A stretch of 64,000 nucleotides of DNA from Trichomonas tenax (lineage: Eukaryota > Parabasalia > Trichomonadida > Trichomonadidae), in the NCBI GenBank assembly GCA_023091735.1, contig JALKBU010000102.1:21513-85512 (forward strand). The letters are read 5' to 3'. The translations under genes and the position numbers were made by a program. The notes beneath the pieces are model-generated. The model searched no databases. It had not been told where the DNA came from and saw only the letters and a list, made by a program, of their open reading frames with translations. This document shows, piece after piece, positions 7,923 to 17,442 of the stretch. The stretch's first letter is position 1; each line of letters opens with the position of its first letter.

Positions 7923-10718
7923 TCATTTTCCTTGCCTTTTGTTTCTAGAATTATTTCTAGTTCCTCGTCCTTGATAAGAACTTCCAGCTGAAGTATCATA
8001 TACTCCATAAGAACTTCCAGTTGAAGTATCATATACTCCATAAGAACTTCCAGTTGAAGTATCATATACTCCATAAGCATTTCCAGCTGAAGTACCATAT
8101 ACTCCATAAGCATTTCCAGTTGAAGTACCATATACTCCATGAGGACTTCCTTGGCCATAGTAACTTCCTGATGGATGATCATAAGTTGGCTGCTTTGTGA
8201 AACACATCCTTAATAGTTCCTTGGCACCCTCTGTCTTTGCAATTCCATATAACTCGTTCGCTTTAGGAACAATATATTTTTCAATAAGTTCTTCTCGTCC
8301 TAAAAAGCATGCGATGATTAAATCATCTGGAATGTAATCGATTTTGATGCGCGACAAACAATTGCATAAATTCGCATCTATATTGCCATAGTCAAGAGTT
8401 CTGAAACATGTGAAAATGTTGAAGCAATGATCAAGATCATGCTTAAAGAACGAATCATGAACATCAGCGAGCTTTTTGCTTATATCAAGAGCAAAATTAT
8501 ATCGTCTCTTAGAATCAGATTTAAGAAATCTCGTTTCAAGTATCTCATACATATATTTGCGAACATCAGGATTACTGGATATTAGCAGTGAATAGTATTC
8601 CCAAGAAAACACAATTCTATCGATTAAGAAATCTTTTGAATTGATAATGCTGCTATACAAAGTATTGATTTGATTTTGATCATCGAATCCAATTAACAAG
8701 CGCTGCAATTGGCAAACGTAAAGCGTTGGGTTGTTAAAACCAAGGATATTATCCATTATTTTTTCAAAATTTTCATTCATGACTTTGTAAGCAATGTTGA
8801 TATTTTGGATGATATAATTATCCATAAAGTCTGGTTTCATCTTTGGATAAACAAGCGGGAATTCAGTGTTTCTGTAGAAAAGCATTGTCGCATGAGGATA
8901 GCGCAGATCTCCTCCGAAAGATTCATTCAACATTTGATTTTCGTTCACTTTTGTTACTTCCGCATCATTGAATTGATACCATTCACCATCAACTTTGCAA
9001 TATGAATAATAGTGTCCTGTTTCCAATGTTCCTAAATGAACAATAACACCGCAAAGCTCCAAATGGAAACGGTCTTCCATTTCAAATTCTAATGGGAATT
9101 CAAATTTGCTCGAAATGATTCTTGACGTGTTTGTTATTTCATCAATGGCGAATCTTTGGACATGAACTGCCAGATACTTTGGCAATGTTTTGAATGTGCG
9201 AGTTCTCTTCAAAACAACATTTTGACCTTTGTAATTGAAATCAACAAAGGATGGTTCTTTGAACTTGCTCAAGCTTTCTTGGAGATTCCTCGGTCCTTTC
9301 AGATCAATGTTAAGACAGAATGATTGTTCATCTGTCTTAAAGAGTGTTTTATTGGTGTTAGAATCTTTGTTATCAATTTCCATTGCAAATTGGAAGATAT
9401 TCCTGTCATTTGGAAACTCTTCCCAGAGTTTGCATACGATATCATTGAAAAATTCATTTGCATCCATCTGTTCATGAGGGTCAATATGTTCCTCTTGGAA
9501 AATATATGACTTGATAAAATTAACTGGCCTGAACGATGAGATTGTATTAAACTCTAATCGCTTGAACATATTTTGAAGAGCAGCTAAGCTTTTATCCTTT
9601 GGATCAGATGAAAACAAAAGATTCTTAACATCAGGTGTATAGAACAGCTGCTGAATGACAGAACTGAGATAGCAAGTGCATCCAAGATTTGTTATTCCTT
9701 TCATGGTCGTTGGAATTTCTTTTTGCAAAAATTCTGTGTATTTAATCATTAGATTATTGAATTGAGTGTAATTGATCTTAAGATTTGGACGGAGATATTT
9801 CATGAGAAAGTCATATATTGTTTTTGATATTTTGATTCGATTGTTGAGATCGAATATTTGATTGATAACCAAATTTATAACATTGGATAAAAGATTATCA
9901 TCGGGTTTTGTTCTATCAATATATTTTTGAATGAACTTGATGTACTGATCATAGAAACCTGTACTAATTGGAGAAATCAACAATCTGTCAATATTTTCGA
10001 AGCAATTTTGCAGTGTTTCATATGAGTTTTGAGGATCTTTACATGTTTCAGCAATAATTGGCAATAAGTTGGATAGCAAAGAATTCCCTTGGAATGTGCA
10101 TTTTGGAAACACAAAAGGAAGAGTTGGAATGAAAAAATCAGCCGGATCCTTCTTCCACAATTCTGTAAATATCTCAATTATATTTGGATCTTCTGAAATC
10201 AGGATTTCTTTAAAATAAACTTTGAAAGGTTCAACTTTAAGTGACTTAGTCAGTGGTTGATTTATAATATCAGGGATACCACATTTTTCATTAATTATTT
10301 GAATAATTTTTTGTTGTGGATCGTCATCATCATCTGGCGCAAGGTCTGTGACACAAGTTTTCGTATTGTCTTCTGGATCTTTTACTTCATTAATTTGCTT
10401 ATCAGATTTGTGCGTATTATCTTCATTTGTATTTGGTGCTTCATTGTCCGCTTTCTCATTTCCATCGGATTTATCTCCTTCTTCGTGGTTAATATTTGCC
10501 AAACATTTTTGCAATAACTCACCTGCTTTTTGTAAAGATTTTAAGTCCGTTCTTTCTGCAAAAACAGTGAACAGATCGATAATATCCTCTGGTTTACTGT
10601 CTTTATCAATTTTTATCTCAAGAGCACGAAATTGTTCCAAAAAATTCTCATCCATCTGTTCCATTTGGCGGATTGCATCTTTGAGAGTAATAGATTGCTT
10701 TGGCCCTCGATCACTCAT
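7923..10718 (-). CDS. Ubiquitin carboxyl-terminal hydrolase (C19/USP family) with C-terminal tandem repeats
   Basis: A 931-residue deubiquitinase. The Cys box GITNLGCTCYLSSVIQQLF is near residue 347 and the His box TGHYYSYCKVDGEWYQFNDA near residue 569, so the catalytic Cys, His and following Asp/Asn positions are all present. The first about 340 residues contain an acidic linker (residues 85-135) and then alpha-helical solenoid-like sequence. About 340 residues follow the catalytic core. The last about 75 residues are an 11-residue repeat (YGVYDTSTGSS type). It is related in type to the larger protease at 24094-29037. Start ATG 10718. The leader contains TTCTTTCACC and, further up, AAAAGTGAC and a TTTTGCCA element. 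Confidence 0.93.
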   Translation of the reverse strand: MSDRGPKQSITLKDAIRQMEQMDENFLEQFRALEIKIDKDSKPEDIIDLFTVFAERTDLKSLQKAGELLQKCLANINHEEGDKSDGNEKADNEAPNTNEDNTHKSDKQINEVKDPEDNTKTCVTDLAPDDDDDPQQKIIQIINEKCGIPDIINQPLTKSLKVEPFKVYFKEILISEDPNIIEIFTELWKKDPADFFIPTLPFVFPKCTFQGNSLLSNLLPIIAETCKDPQNSYETLQNCFENIDRLLISPISTGFYDQYIKFIQKYIDRTKPDDNLLSNVINLVINQIFDLNNRIKISKTIYDFLMKYLRPNLKINYTQFNNLMIKYTEFLQKEIPTTMKGITNLGCTCYLSSVIQQLFYTPDVKNLLFSSDPKDKSLAALQNMFKRLEFNTISSFRPVNFIKSYIFQEEHIDPHEQMDANEFFNDIVCKLWEEFPNDRNIFQFAMEIDNKDSNTNKTLFKTDEQSFCLNIDLKGPRNLQESLSKFKEPSFVDFNYKGQNVVLKRTRTFKTLPKYLAVHVQRFAIDEITNTSRIISSKFEFPLEFEMEDRFHLELCGVIVHLGTLETGHYYSYCKVDGEWYQFNDAEVTKVNENQMLNESFGGDLRYPHATMLFYRNTEFPLVYPKMKPDFMDNYIIQNINIAYKVMNENFEKIMDNILGFNNPTLYVCQLQRLLIGFDDQNQINTLYSSIINSKDFLIDRIVFSWEYYSLLISSNPDVRKYMYEILETRFLKSDSKRRYNFALDISKKLADVHDSFFKHDLDHCFNIFTCFRTLDYGNIDANLCNCLSRIKIDYIPDDLIIACFLGREELIEKYIVPKANELYGIAKTEGAKELLRMCFTKQPTYDHPSGSYYGQGSPHGVYGTSTGNAYGVYGTSAGNAYGVYDTSTGSSYGVYDTSTGSSYGVYDTSAGSSYQGRGTRNNSRNKRQGK
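7976..8147 (-). repeat. 33-bp in-frame tandem repeat, five copies
   Basis: TTCCAG boundaries recur at 7982, 8015, 8048, 8081 and 8114, exactly 33 bp apart, encoding five copies of an 11-residue Tyr/Ser/Gly unit at the C terminus of the USP. The copies nearest the 3' end are nearly identical and the distal two differ (TGNAYGVYGTS), indicating recent expansion. Confidence 0.9.
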
Positions 10719-10935
10719 AGAGGTGAAAGAATTAGTTTTGATTTATGTCACTTTTACTATATGGCAAAATTTTTGGATAATTTAAGTCATAACAAATGAT
10801 ATAGACATACTCAGCACCTAACAAAGAACCTTAAAATCGTATTTTTGAGCAAAAATAACTAAAATAAAATCAATCAAAATCATCAAATTTCATTAAAAAT
10901 AGCAATTATAAGAATAAACATACAAACATTTTATA

Positions 10936-13370
10936 TTACTTTTTCATATTGGATAGGAAATATTTTGCTGAAGGTTCATAAGCAGGATAATTAAGAAGGT
11001 TTCTAAAGAAATCTATTAAATCTTCCTTCGAAAATTGCGCCTTACATTGGCTGTACTTAGATAGTGTTGATGTTGCTTGAATAGCAATGCCTGCAAGCTC
11101 TCTTTCTTGGAGTGCATTTACTAATGATTTAGAAACAGATATCAGCTCATTTATGAAACAAATCCTTCCCACTGCATCGGCAACAGCAAGAGCACATCTT
11201 TTTGCACGGAATGATCCAGATAAAGCTGCTGTAAAAAATGACTGTAGGAGACCAGACTCTGATAATTTTGTGACTTTTTGCTTCGTTTTGGCCCACATAG
11301 GAATGATTATTGAAACAGCATCGACCGCATCATCTCCAGGCATTCCCATTATACTTTCGAGAACAGGAACAACACAAGATGATTCGAGCAAAGCATCTCT
11401 ACCATTTGGTTCATTAAGAATAACTAAGAAAAGTCTGCAAACTTCACTTGGAAGTTTTGATGAAACAGTTGTCCACTCAATGTTGTTCGCAAGGAATAAT
11501 GCGCCACTCTTTGTTTCAGCAATCCTTAAGAAGTAGATCCAAGGCCGTGAGCTTGTTTCTATGCATCCAAGCAAGGCTTTATATAACTCGTTTGACGGTG
11601 GGTTTGGAGCAATATGCACAATTAATGTCAAAGTTGCATCCTTTGCAACTTCACTTCCGATGTCAGCTATTACTTGTTTCGTGTTAACAGAGCAGTCATC
11701 AAAAAGCTTCGACACTGCAACATATGCGCTTGCACGTGTCCTTGGTAAAGGAGAAGTCATCATATTAAGTAGAATTTTCTTGATTTTATCAGCATCACTT
11801 TTTGATACTTCTGCGGTCGTTGTTGCAATATTCAGGAGCAATGAGAGATAAAGATAAGCATAATTATTGGTCATCATGAAGTCGGTTATATTTATAAGAA
11901 CTTTGATAATGCAACTAACATCACCTCTTTTTTCGCATCTGAGGAAGAACGAAATGATAACAATCATCTTTTCAGGTCTTATTAAACATAATTCTGTGAC
12001 TTTCTTTGTTATCGAGTTGTTGACAAGTTCTGGGAATTCGGCCATCAATATAGTGAAAGAAGTGACAACATCATCAACGGAGTTCTGATCAAATGGTATT
12101 TCACTGAAATAGTTAGCATCAAGAAGAAGTTGTGCAAAATTTGGGTTCCTTTTCATCAACAAATTCACAGACTTTGAGATCGTTGATATTGCTGCAGACG
12201 TTAAATTCTTGCGAGTGAAATTCCTTGATAAAGGATTATAGAATTTGTGGAATTGAGATGGTTCGATTGTCTCAGAATAATATGTTATATATCTATTAAA
12301 CTTCGGTGAATTGAAATCAGATAAAACAGCTGAAGGTGGATCAGAACTTAAATTCTCTTCGTCTTTAGAGAGAACCGGCGTCTGCGATCTCTCTTCGATA
12401 AAATTCACAAGCAGTTTAGTAAGCTCATTATTGCCTTCTTCCATGCGTCTCTGCTCGCTGCGCATCTGTGCATCAGCTTTAATTGTCTCGATGAAACGTG
12501 ATATTTTCTTTGCGTCTGTTCCTGGAAAGAATACTCTTCCGGATGCAAATTCCTCGAATATTTGAGTAAATGATGGTCTTTTTACTGGATCTTGATCCCA
12601 GCACTGAATGATGAGATTTTTAATATTATTCGGAGTTTTGTCTGTAAGCTGGGGTCTTTCGCCTTTTTCGACAACTTTTGGAAAATATCTGTAATTTTTA
12701 AGTTGTGGAATGGTTTGACTAATTCGCACATCTCGTACAAAATCATCGCGAAAGAGTAAACATCGACCTTCCGATCATACGAAGATGAAGACACGAGCTC
12801 AGGTGCCATGTATTGTGGTGTTCCAATTCCTGCAGTTTGTTGATTTTCTGTTGATTCAACTCGCGAAATACCGAAATCTATAATCGCAGGAAGCTGATTT
12901 GCAGTTAATAATATGTTCGATGACTTCAAGTCACGATGTATGATGTTGTTTTGGTGCAAACTCATCATTCCGTTTGCAATTCCGATCGCAATCATTGTAA
13001 GTTGTGTGGGAGAGAGTGGTTCTTTCTTCGAACTCAGCTTTAGTGCCTTGTAGAGAGTCCCTCCTGGCATGTATTCTGTGATTATAGTGTAAGGTGGCTC
13101 AATTGTGAATCCGACTAATGGAACTAAAAACATATTATCGCATTTAAGCATTGTTTCTACTTCACTGATGTATCTTTTGAACTTTGCTCCTTCAATTCTA
13201 CTCGAAAATATCTGTTTTGATGCGCAATACCTTTGTGTGCTAATTTGAACGGCTTTTCGCACTTCTCCGAATCCTCCTTTGCCATTGACACCGCCGAATA
13301 TGAACTCACTCAGGTTCAATATGTAATTCCCGCCTTTAGTAGTCAGAGAGTCTAAATATCTTTGTAACAT
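10936..13370 (-). pseudogene. TKL-type protein kinase with HEAT-like tail, broken by one frameshift
   Basis: Two overlapping frames make one protein of about 811 residues. The 5' frame (ATG 13370) holds a Gly-rich loop (GKGGFGEV), the lysine in ASKQI, HRDLKSSNIL, IDFGIS, GTPQYMAPE and DVYSFAMILYEM. It loses homology after DIFQK. The second frame resumes exactly there with VVEKGERPQL...CWDQDPVKRPSFTQI, the missing end of the kinase domain. About 500 helical residues resembling HEAT/ARM repeats follow, to a TAA at 10936. The break is one base within the T4 run at 12676-12679 (A4 on the coding strand): five As would restore a single frame. It may be a real inactivating deletion, a homopolymer sequencing error or, less likely, programmed frameshifting. 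All other kinase motifs are intact, so decay is recent or only apparent. Confidence 0.8.
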
Positions 13371-14309
13371 TATTTTCTACCGCGATATAGTCTCTAATTT
13401 TTTCAATTTCGAATTTTTATCGCGGGAATGTGATTTATGATAACGTGGAGTATATTTTACTCATAATTTTGAATTTTATTTATTGAACAAAAACTATGAA
13501 AACTTTTCTTCATTTCTTCATTCAAAGCTATATTTCTATTGGTATAACAATTGCACCTATTCTGCAGTCACATTTTAACTTTGTGAAATCGTAACTAAAC
13601 ACTCCGTTGTCCTTATCATCATCAAAAAATGGCCCCGAAATATTGAAAAATAACTTTACTTTTTAAATTAGTTTTCTTATTACACATTATGTGAAGTGAT
13701 GAAAAACAAAATTTTACAAAAACAAGTTTTCGTTTTTTTTTGAATTCAACTAAAGGATGGTTTAATTGATGCGACTGAACGAATTTATACCACTACAAGA
13801 GCCTATGAATACAGCATCAACTTCAAGCTTAGATTAAGTTGTATTACCTTTAATCTCCGAATCGTCATAAAATAAATTGATTTTGAACAACTTAAAGATA
13901 ATGAAATAGTTTGCACTTTAATTTTAAACGATTAATTAGTATTTATCCTTGGCAAAGCATGAAATCGACTCGAATTATCTAATTTCAATGATGGATTAAT
14001 GTGTTTATTCGTTGTGAATATCAAGACACTGATATCATACTTTCGTAGAGCATATATATCGATGTGTATTAATAAGATTCATTAGATAATAATTAAAAAC
14101 GAATGTTTCATGATTGATATCCGAAATTGATTGAATATGAAGTGATTTTATAACGAAAACATTGTATATTATAAAGCTATGATGAAAATGCATATCAATC
14201 ACTATTATTGAAAGAGAATCTGAAATTTATCAATGAAGTGATTTACGATTAAGAATACAGAACAAATGATTTCGATTTCTGACTCTGAAAGCATGCATTA
14301 CTGATCCAA
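13371..14309. other. AT-rich intergenic stretch
   Basis: No convincing gene. A CCGCGATA/TATCGCGG inverted pair (about 13381-13427) sits just upstream of the kinase start and could fold into an 8-bp stem. The rest is low-complexity AT DNA. Confidence 0.5.
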
Positions 14310-14957
14310 TCATGCATTTCTCCATGGATATGGAGCAGGAGGTTGAGGATAACCTTGATATGGTGGATAATACATGTTGTTGTACTGATAATACGGATAA
14401 AGATATGGATGAGGTGCTGATCCATAAGAATAACCATAAGGTGGCAGTGGAGGCGATTGAGGAGCACTTTGTGCCTGATTTTGCTGCTTTTGTTGCTTGT
14501 TATCATTAGGAGAGTTGAGCATACTGCATACGCAGAATGTTGCTGATGGTGGAGGAGGAATAAGTGATGTATCAATGCCTTTAGATTTAATTTCTTGCAG
14601 TTGCTGTGATTCTCCACCGTAGCACCCACATCCACAACCGCTGGAGCAGCATCTGCATGAAAGAGTTGAGTTTTGGTTATTCTGCTCAACTTGATTTTCC
14701 TCATTAATCATTCTCTCTATTCTCGGCGTCAATAGACTCTTCCACATTAAAAACATTTGGTACTCACGCGCGTCGATCTCATACATGCCATCGTTTTTGT
14801 CGCTCGACGATTTATTTGATGGTTTGCAATATGCTTTATGGTCAACGAGCCACTTTAAGTACTTACACTGACCACGAGGGCACTTCCCACAGCACTTGGG
14901 AGGATGGTTCTGTGCTTCAGAAGGTGCTTTATCGCTCGTGGAAGGACTTGCACTCAT
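14310..14957 (-). CDS. Cys-rich and Pro/Tyr-rich protein, 215 residues
   Basis: The start is ATG 14957. The longer frame to 14984 begins with TTG, while TCATCACAAAA and TCACTTTTGG lie just upstream of 14957 as possible Inr. Residues 20-45 contain CCGKCPRGQCKYLKWLVDHKAYC, a compact cysteine cluster that could bind metal. Residues about 98-115 hold a second cluster (SCRCCSSGCGCGCYGG). The tail is Gln-rich, then Pro/Tyr-rich (YLYPYYQYNNMYYPPYQGY), typical of a disordered, possibly phase-separating or RNA-associated region. There is no signal peptide or membrane segment. Family not recognised. Confidence 0.7.
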   Translation of the reverse strand: MSASPSTSDKAPSEAQNHPPKCCGKCPRGQCKYLKWLVDHKAYCKPSNKSSSDKNDGMYEIDAREYQMFLMWKSLLTPRIERMINEENQVEQNNQNSTLSCRCCSSGCGCGCYGGESQQLQEIKSKGIDTSLIPPPPSATFCVCSMLNSPNDNKQQKQQNQAQSAPQSPPLPPYGYSYGSAPHPYLYPYYQYNNMYYPPYQGYPQPPAPYPWRNA

Positions 14958-14989
14958 ATTGATTTTGTGATGAAGTTTTCCCAAAAGTG

Positions 14990-15752
14990 AGGGATTTACC
15001 TTTAATATTTTCTTTGTATTTTCTGAAAATTATTTGTCACGTTTTGCTAAATATTTTTTTGAATCGAAAACAGCTCCTTTTGAAGGCCGAGACTATTACC
15101 ACTGATCTCGAAACGAGACATTTAATAGAGAAATCATTAAAAAACAAATAAATAACGAAATCATTTTTTTGATTTTGATAAATATTTATGTTTGATGATG
15201 TTTGTAGTGATTTCTCCTAATAAGACTCATTTCCAAATCAGACTGTCACTACAAAACAATATATTAGAACAATTAATGATTTTTGAAAAAATATTTGGAA
15301 TGAGCGACTTTAACTGTTACCAACACAATAGCTATATTAAATTCAATTGATTGACATGTATAAAATGGTTAAACATAAATAATAAATGTGGACAAAAAAT
15401 ATTATTTGAATGAAAAGCTTAAATTAATATAAATCCATTTGTAATCGGGAGGTGCATTAATATGGATCGTTTCGTATCTCATAGCAATTATATTTTAAAT
15501 AAACAATTTGAAAACAATATATAAAACCATTTCTAATGGGCCAAGACTGAGGCTATAAGAAGCTAATTATAAAACCTAATTCATATTAGTTCACTCAACT
15601 AAATTAATAATTTTCAATTATATCTTATTGATTGTATAATATAGATTAGATGAATAGATTCTAATTGAAGTACATAATATTAATTACTATTAAAAATTGA
15701 TCAATAATTATCATTTGTTGCTGAGAATGAAGTTTTAATCGTCCGAAGAAAA
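14990..15752. other. Intergenic stretch with possible coding scraps
   Basis: Mostly AT-rich. A short protein-like frame reads RKQLLLKAETITTDLETRHL and on to a TAA near 15150, and a second starts ATG 15461 (MDRFVSHSNYILNKQF). Both are too short to call and may be relics. Confidence 0.35.
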
Positions 15753-15761
15753 TCATTTATG
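15753..15761 (+). promoter_or_regulatory. Inr-like initiator of the ankyrin gene
   Basis: TCATTTATG ending 4 bases before ATG 15766. It supports that ATG over the TTG at 15763. Confidence 0.6.
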
Positions 15762-15765
15762 ATTG

Positions 15766-16632
15766 ATGTATGTTAATGAAGTTGTCGATGAAAAATTTAG
15801 CAACTATATGAAAAAGTATGAGAACTATATTGAAATAAGTACCGAAATTATGAACATGAGACCAGATCAATCAGATTCTCCTTTTCAAACACTTAATTTA
15901 AAAATTGAAAAACTAGAATTTGATAGTCATGTGACCTTGAATCTAAGCATAGATGGTTGCAATCAAATCATCATTGATGAATGCATAAAATCATTTGAAC
16001 CAGATGATCAAACAATGATCGAAGCTGTAAAAGTTCACAACTTTGATTTGACAATTGCCTGCAATGAAACTTATGGAATTAAAATCCCGATTGATGCTGT
16101 TTGTGACTATCTTAACCTCCCATGTTTCCTTTACATTATGTCATCGTCTATAAACTTTGATCCATACATGATTAAATACGTTCGCTTCGGACTGCCATCA
16201 CTCATTAATGATATAAATTCATTGTGTCCAAACATTGATTACGAGAACCCAGAAGGGATAACAGCATTAACATTAGACGCTAGATATGATAACGTTGGAG
16301 TTTTGTCTAAATTGATCAAATTAGGAGCAAACATTGAACATAAAAATATACATGGAAATACACCATTGATATTGGCTTCGATATATAACAATGTTCAAGC
16401 AGTGAAAAAATTGATTAGCCTCGATGCTAACATTGAAACAAAGGATGAATATGAATACACTTCATTACTTTGGGCTACAAGATTCAATTGCGTCGATGCA
16501 GCAACAATTTTGATGGAATCTGGTGCTGACATTGAAATTGAAGATAGCAATGGAAGTACATTATTAATTATAGCAACTGGATATAATTGCACTGAAGTAA
16601 TGGCAAAATCGATTGAGTTTGGTGCAAAATAA
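15766..16632 (+). CDS. Ankyrin-repeat protein (trichomonad expanded family), probably truncated
   Basis: A 288-residue protein. The N-terminal about 160 residues match the layout of the helical domain (DUF3447-like) that precedes ankyrin repeats in the large trichomonad family (NEVVDEKFSNYMKKYENYIEI...). From about residue 160 there are roughly three and a half ankyrin repeats: GITALTLDARYDNVGVLSKL, HGNTPLILASIYNNVQAVKK, YEYTSLLWATRFNCVDAATI and NGSTLLIIATGYNCTEVMAK. The stop (TAA 16630-16632) falls inside a repeat. The same frame then stays open to 16731 and includes SITSIHIAID, which resembles the start of one more repeat. I infer truncation by a stop codon, though a functional shorter protein is possible. 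The inferred role is protein-protein interaction. Confidence 0.8.
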   Translation: MYVNEVVDEKFSNYMKKYENYIEISTEIMNMRPDQSDSPFQTLNLKIEKLEFDSHVTLNLSIDGCNQIIIDECIKSFEPDDQTMIEAVKVHNFDLTIACNETYGIKIPIDAVCDYLNLPCFLYIMSSSINFDPYMIKYVRFGLPSLINDINSLCPNIDYENPEGITALTLDARYDNVGVLSKLIKLGANIEHKNIHGNTPLILASIYNNVQAVKKLISLDANIETKDEYEYTSLLWATRFNCVDAATILMESGADIEIEDSNGSTLLIIATGYNCTEVMAKSIEFGAK

Positions 16633-16989
16633 TTTCAAATCATTTCATCACATAACAAAAGCCAATCTATCACTTCGATTCATATAGCAATTGATGTGCG
16701 TACAATTGTTCTAGAGTTTCAATACATATAATTAATAACATAGTAATTGATAGAATTATTATACTTTTGTTTGTCTGTAACTTGGCATTTGATTCACTTC
16801 TTTGTTTGTATAAATTTACCATGTTGTTTGGTTTAAATCAATGGAAATATATTGAAAAAAAAATACAAGAGTATCTTCTATATCTTTGTATATAATGACA
16901 ATACTTTCTATTTTCCATTGCATGAATTTGGAACAATGCACTCTTCACAATATGTCTATTCGAATGAATTATATGCAAAAGTGTTAAAA

Positions 16990-17292
16990 TAGGCCTTGCG
17001 CATTTGATAATAATCATAATATTAGAAATTGTAATTAAATCTAAACTATCAGATATGAGTTAAGTTATCATATTTGTTGTTTTAAATAAATCAAAAATCC
17101 AGCTCTGCGTATAGGAAAATTATCATTTTATGAGAATATGTAATTAATGCCAAATTATTGGATATGAGCTAAGTTAAAATATTTGAAGTTACAAAAAAAA
17201 TTGAATTTTAGGATTGTGTATTTGGGAATAATCAATTCATGAGAATCTTTGATTAATGCCAGATTATTAGGTATGATATCAAGTTGAAAAAC
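16990..17292. repeat. Degenerate ~110-bp tandem repeats
   Basis: Landmarks recur at 110-bp steps: TAATTAAATC (about 17031), TAATTAATGCC (about 17141) and GATTAATGCC (17251), each followed by a GATATGAG or GTATGATA block and an AAGTT block. A partial unit precedes them (TTGCGCATTTGATAATAATCA about 16997). This makes about two full and two partial copies upstream of the HEAT gene. Function unknown. Confidence 0.65.
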
Positions 17293-17442
17293 CTTAGACC
17301 AACTTCCATTTCATAACTTATTAGAAAAATTCATCAAAATTCTGCAACAATATACAGATTCATATCCAAAAATGCATAAATTTAGTCGAAGCACTCCATC
17401 TTTTTATTGGGCCTAAAAAACCTGAAAAGTGACTCAGAAGTA

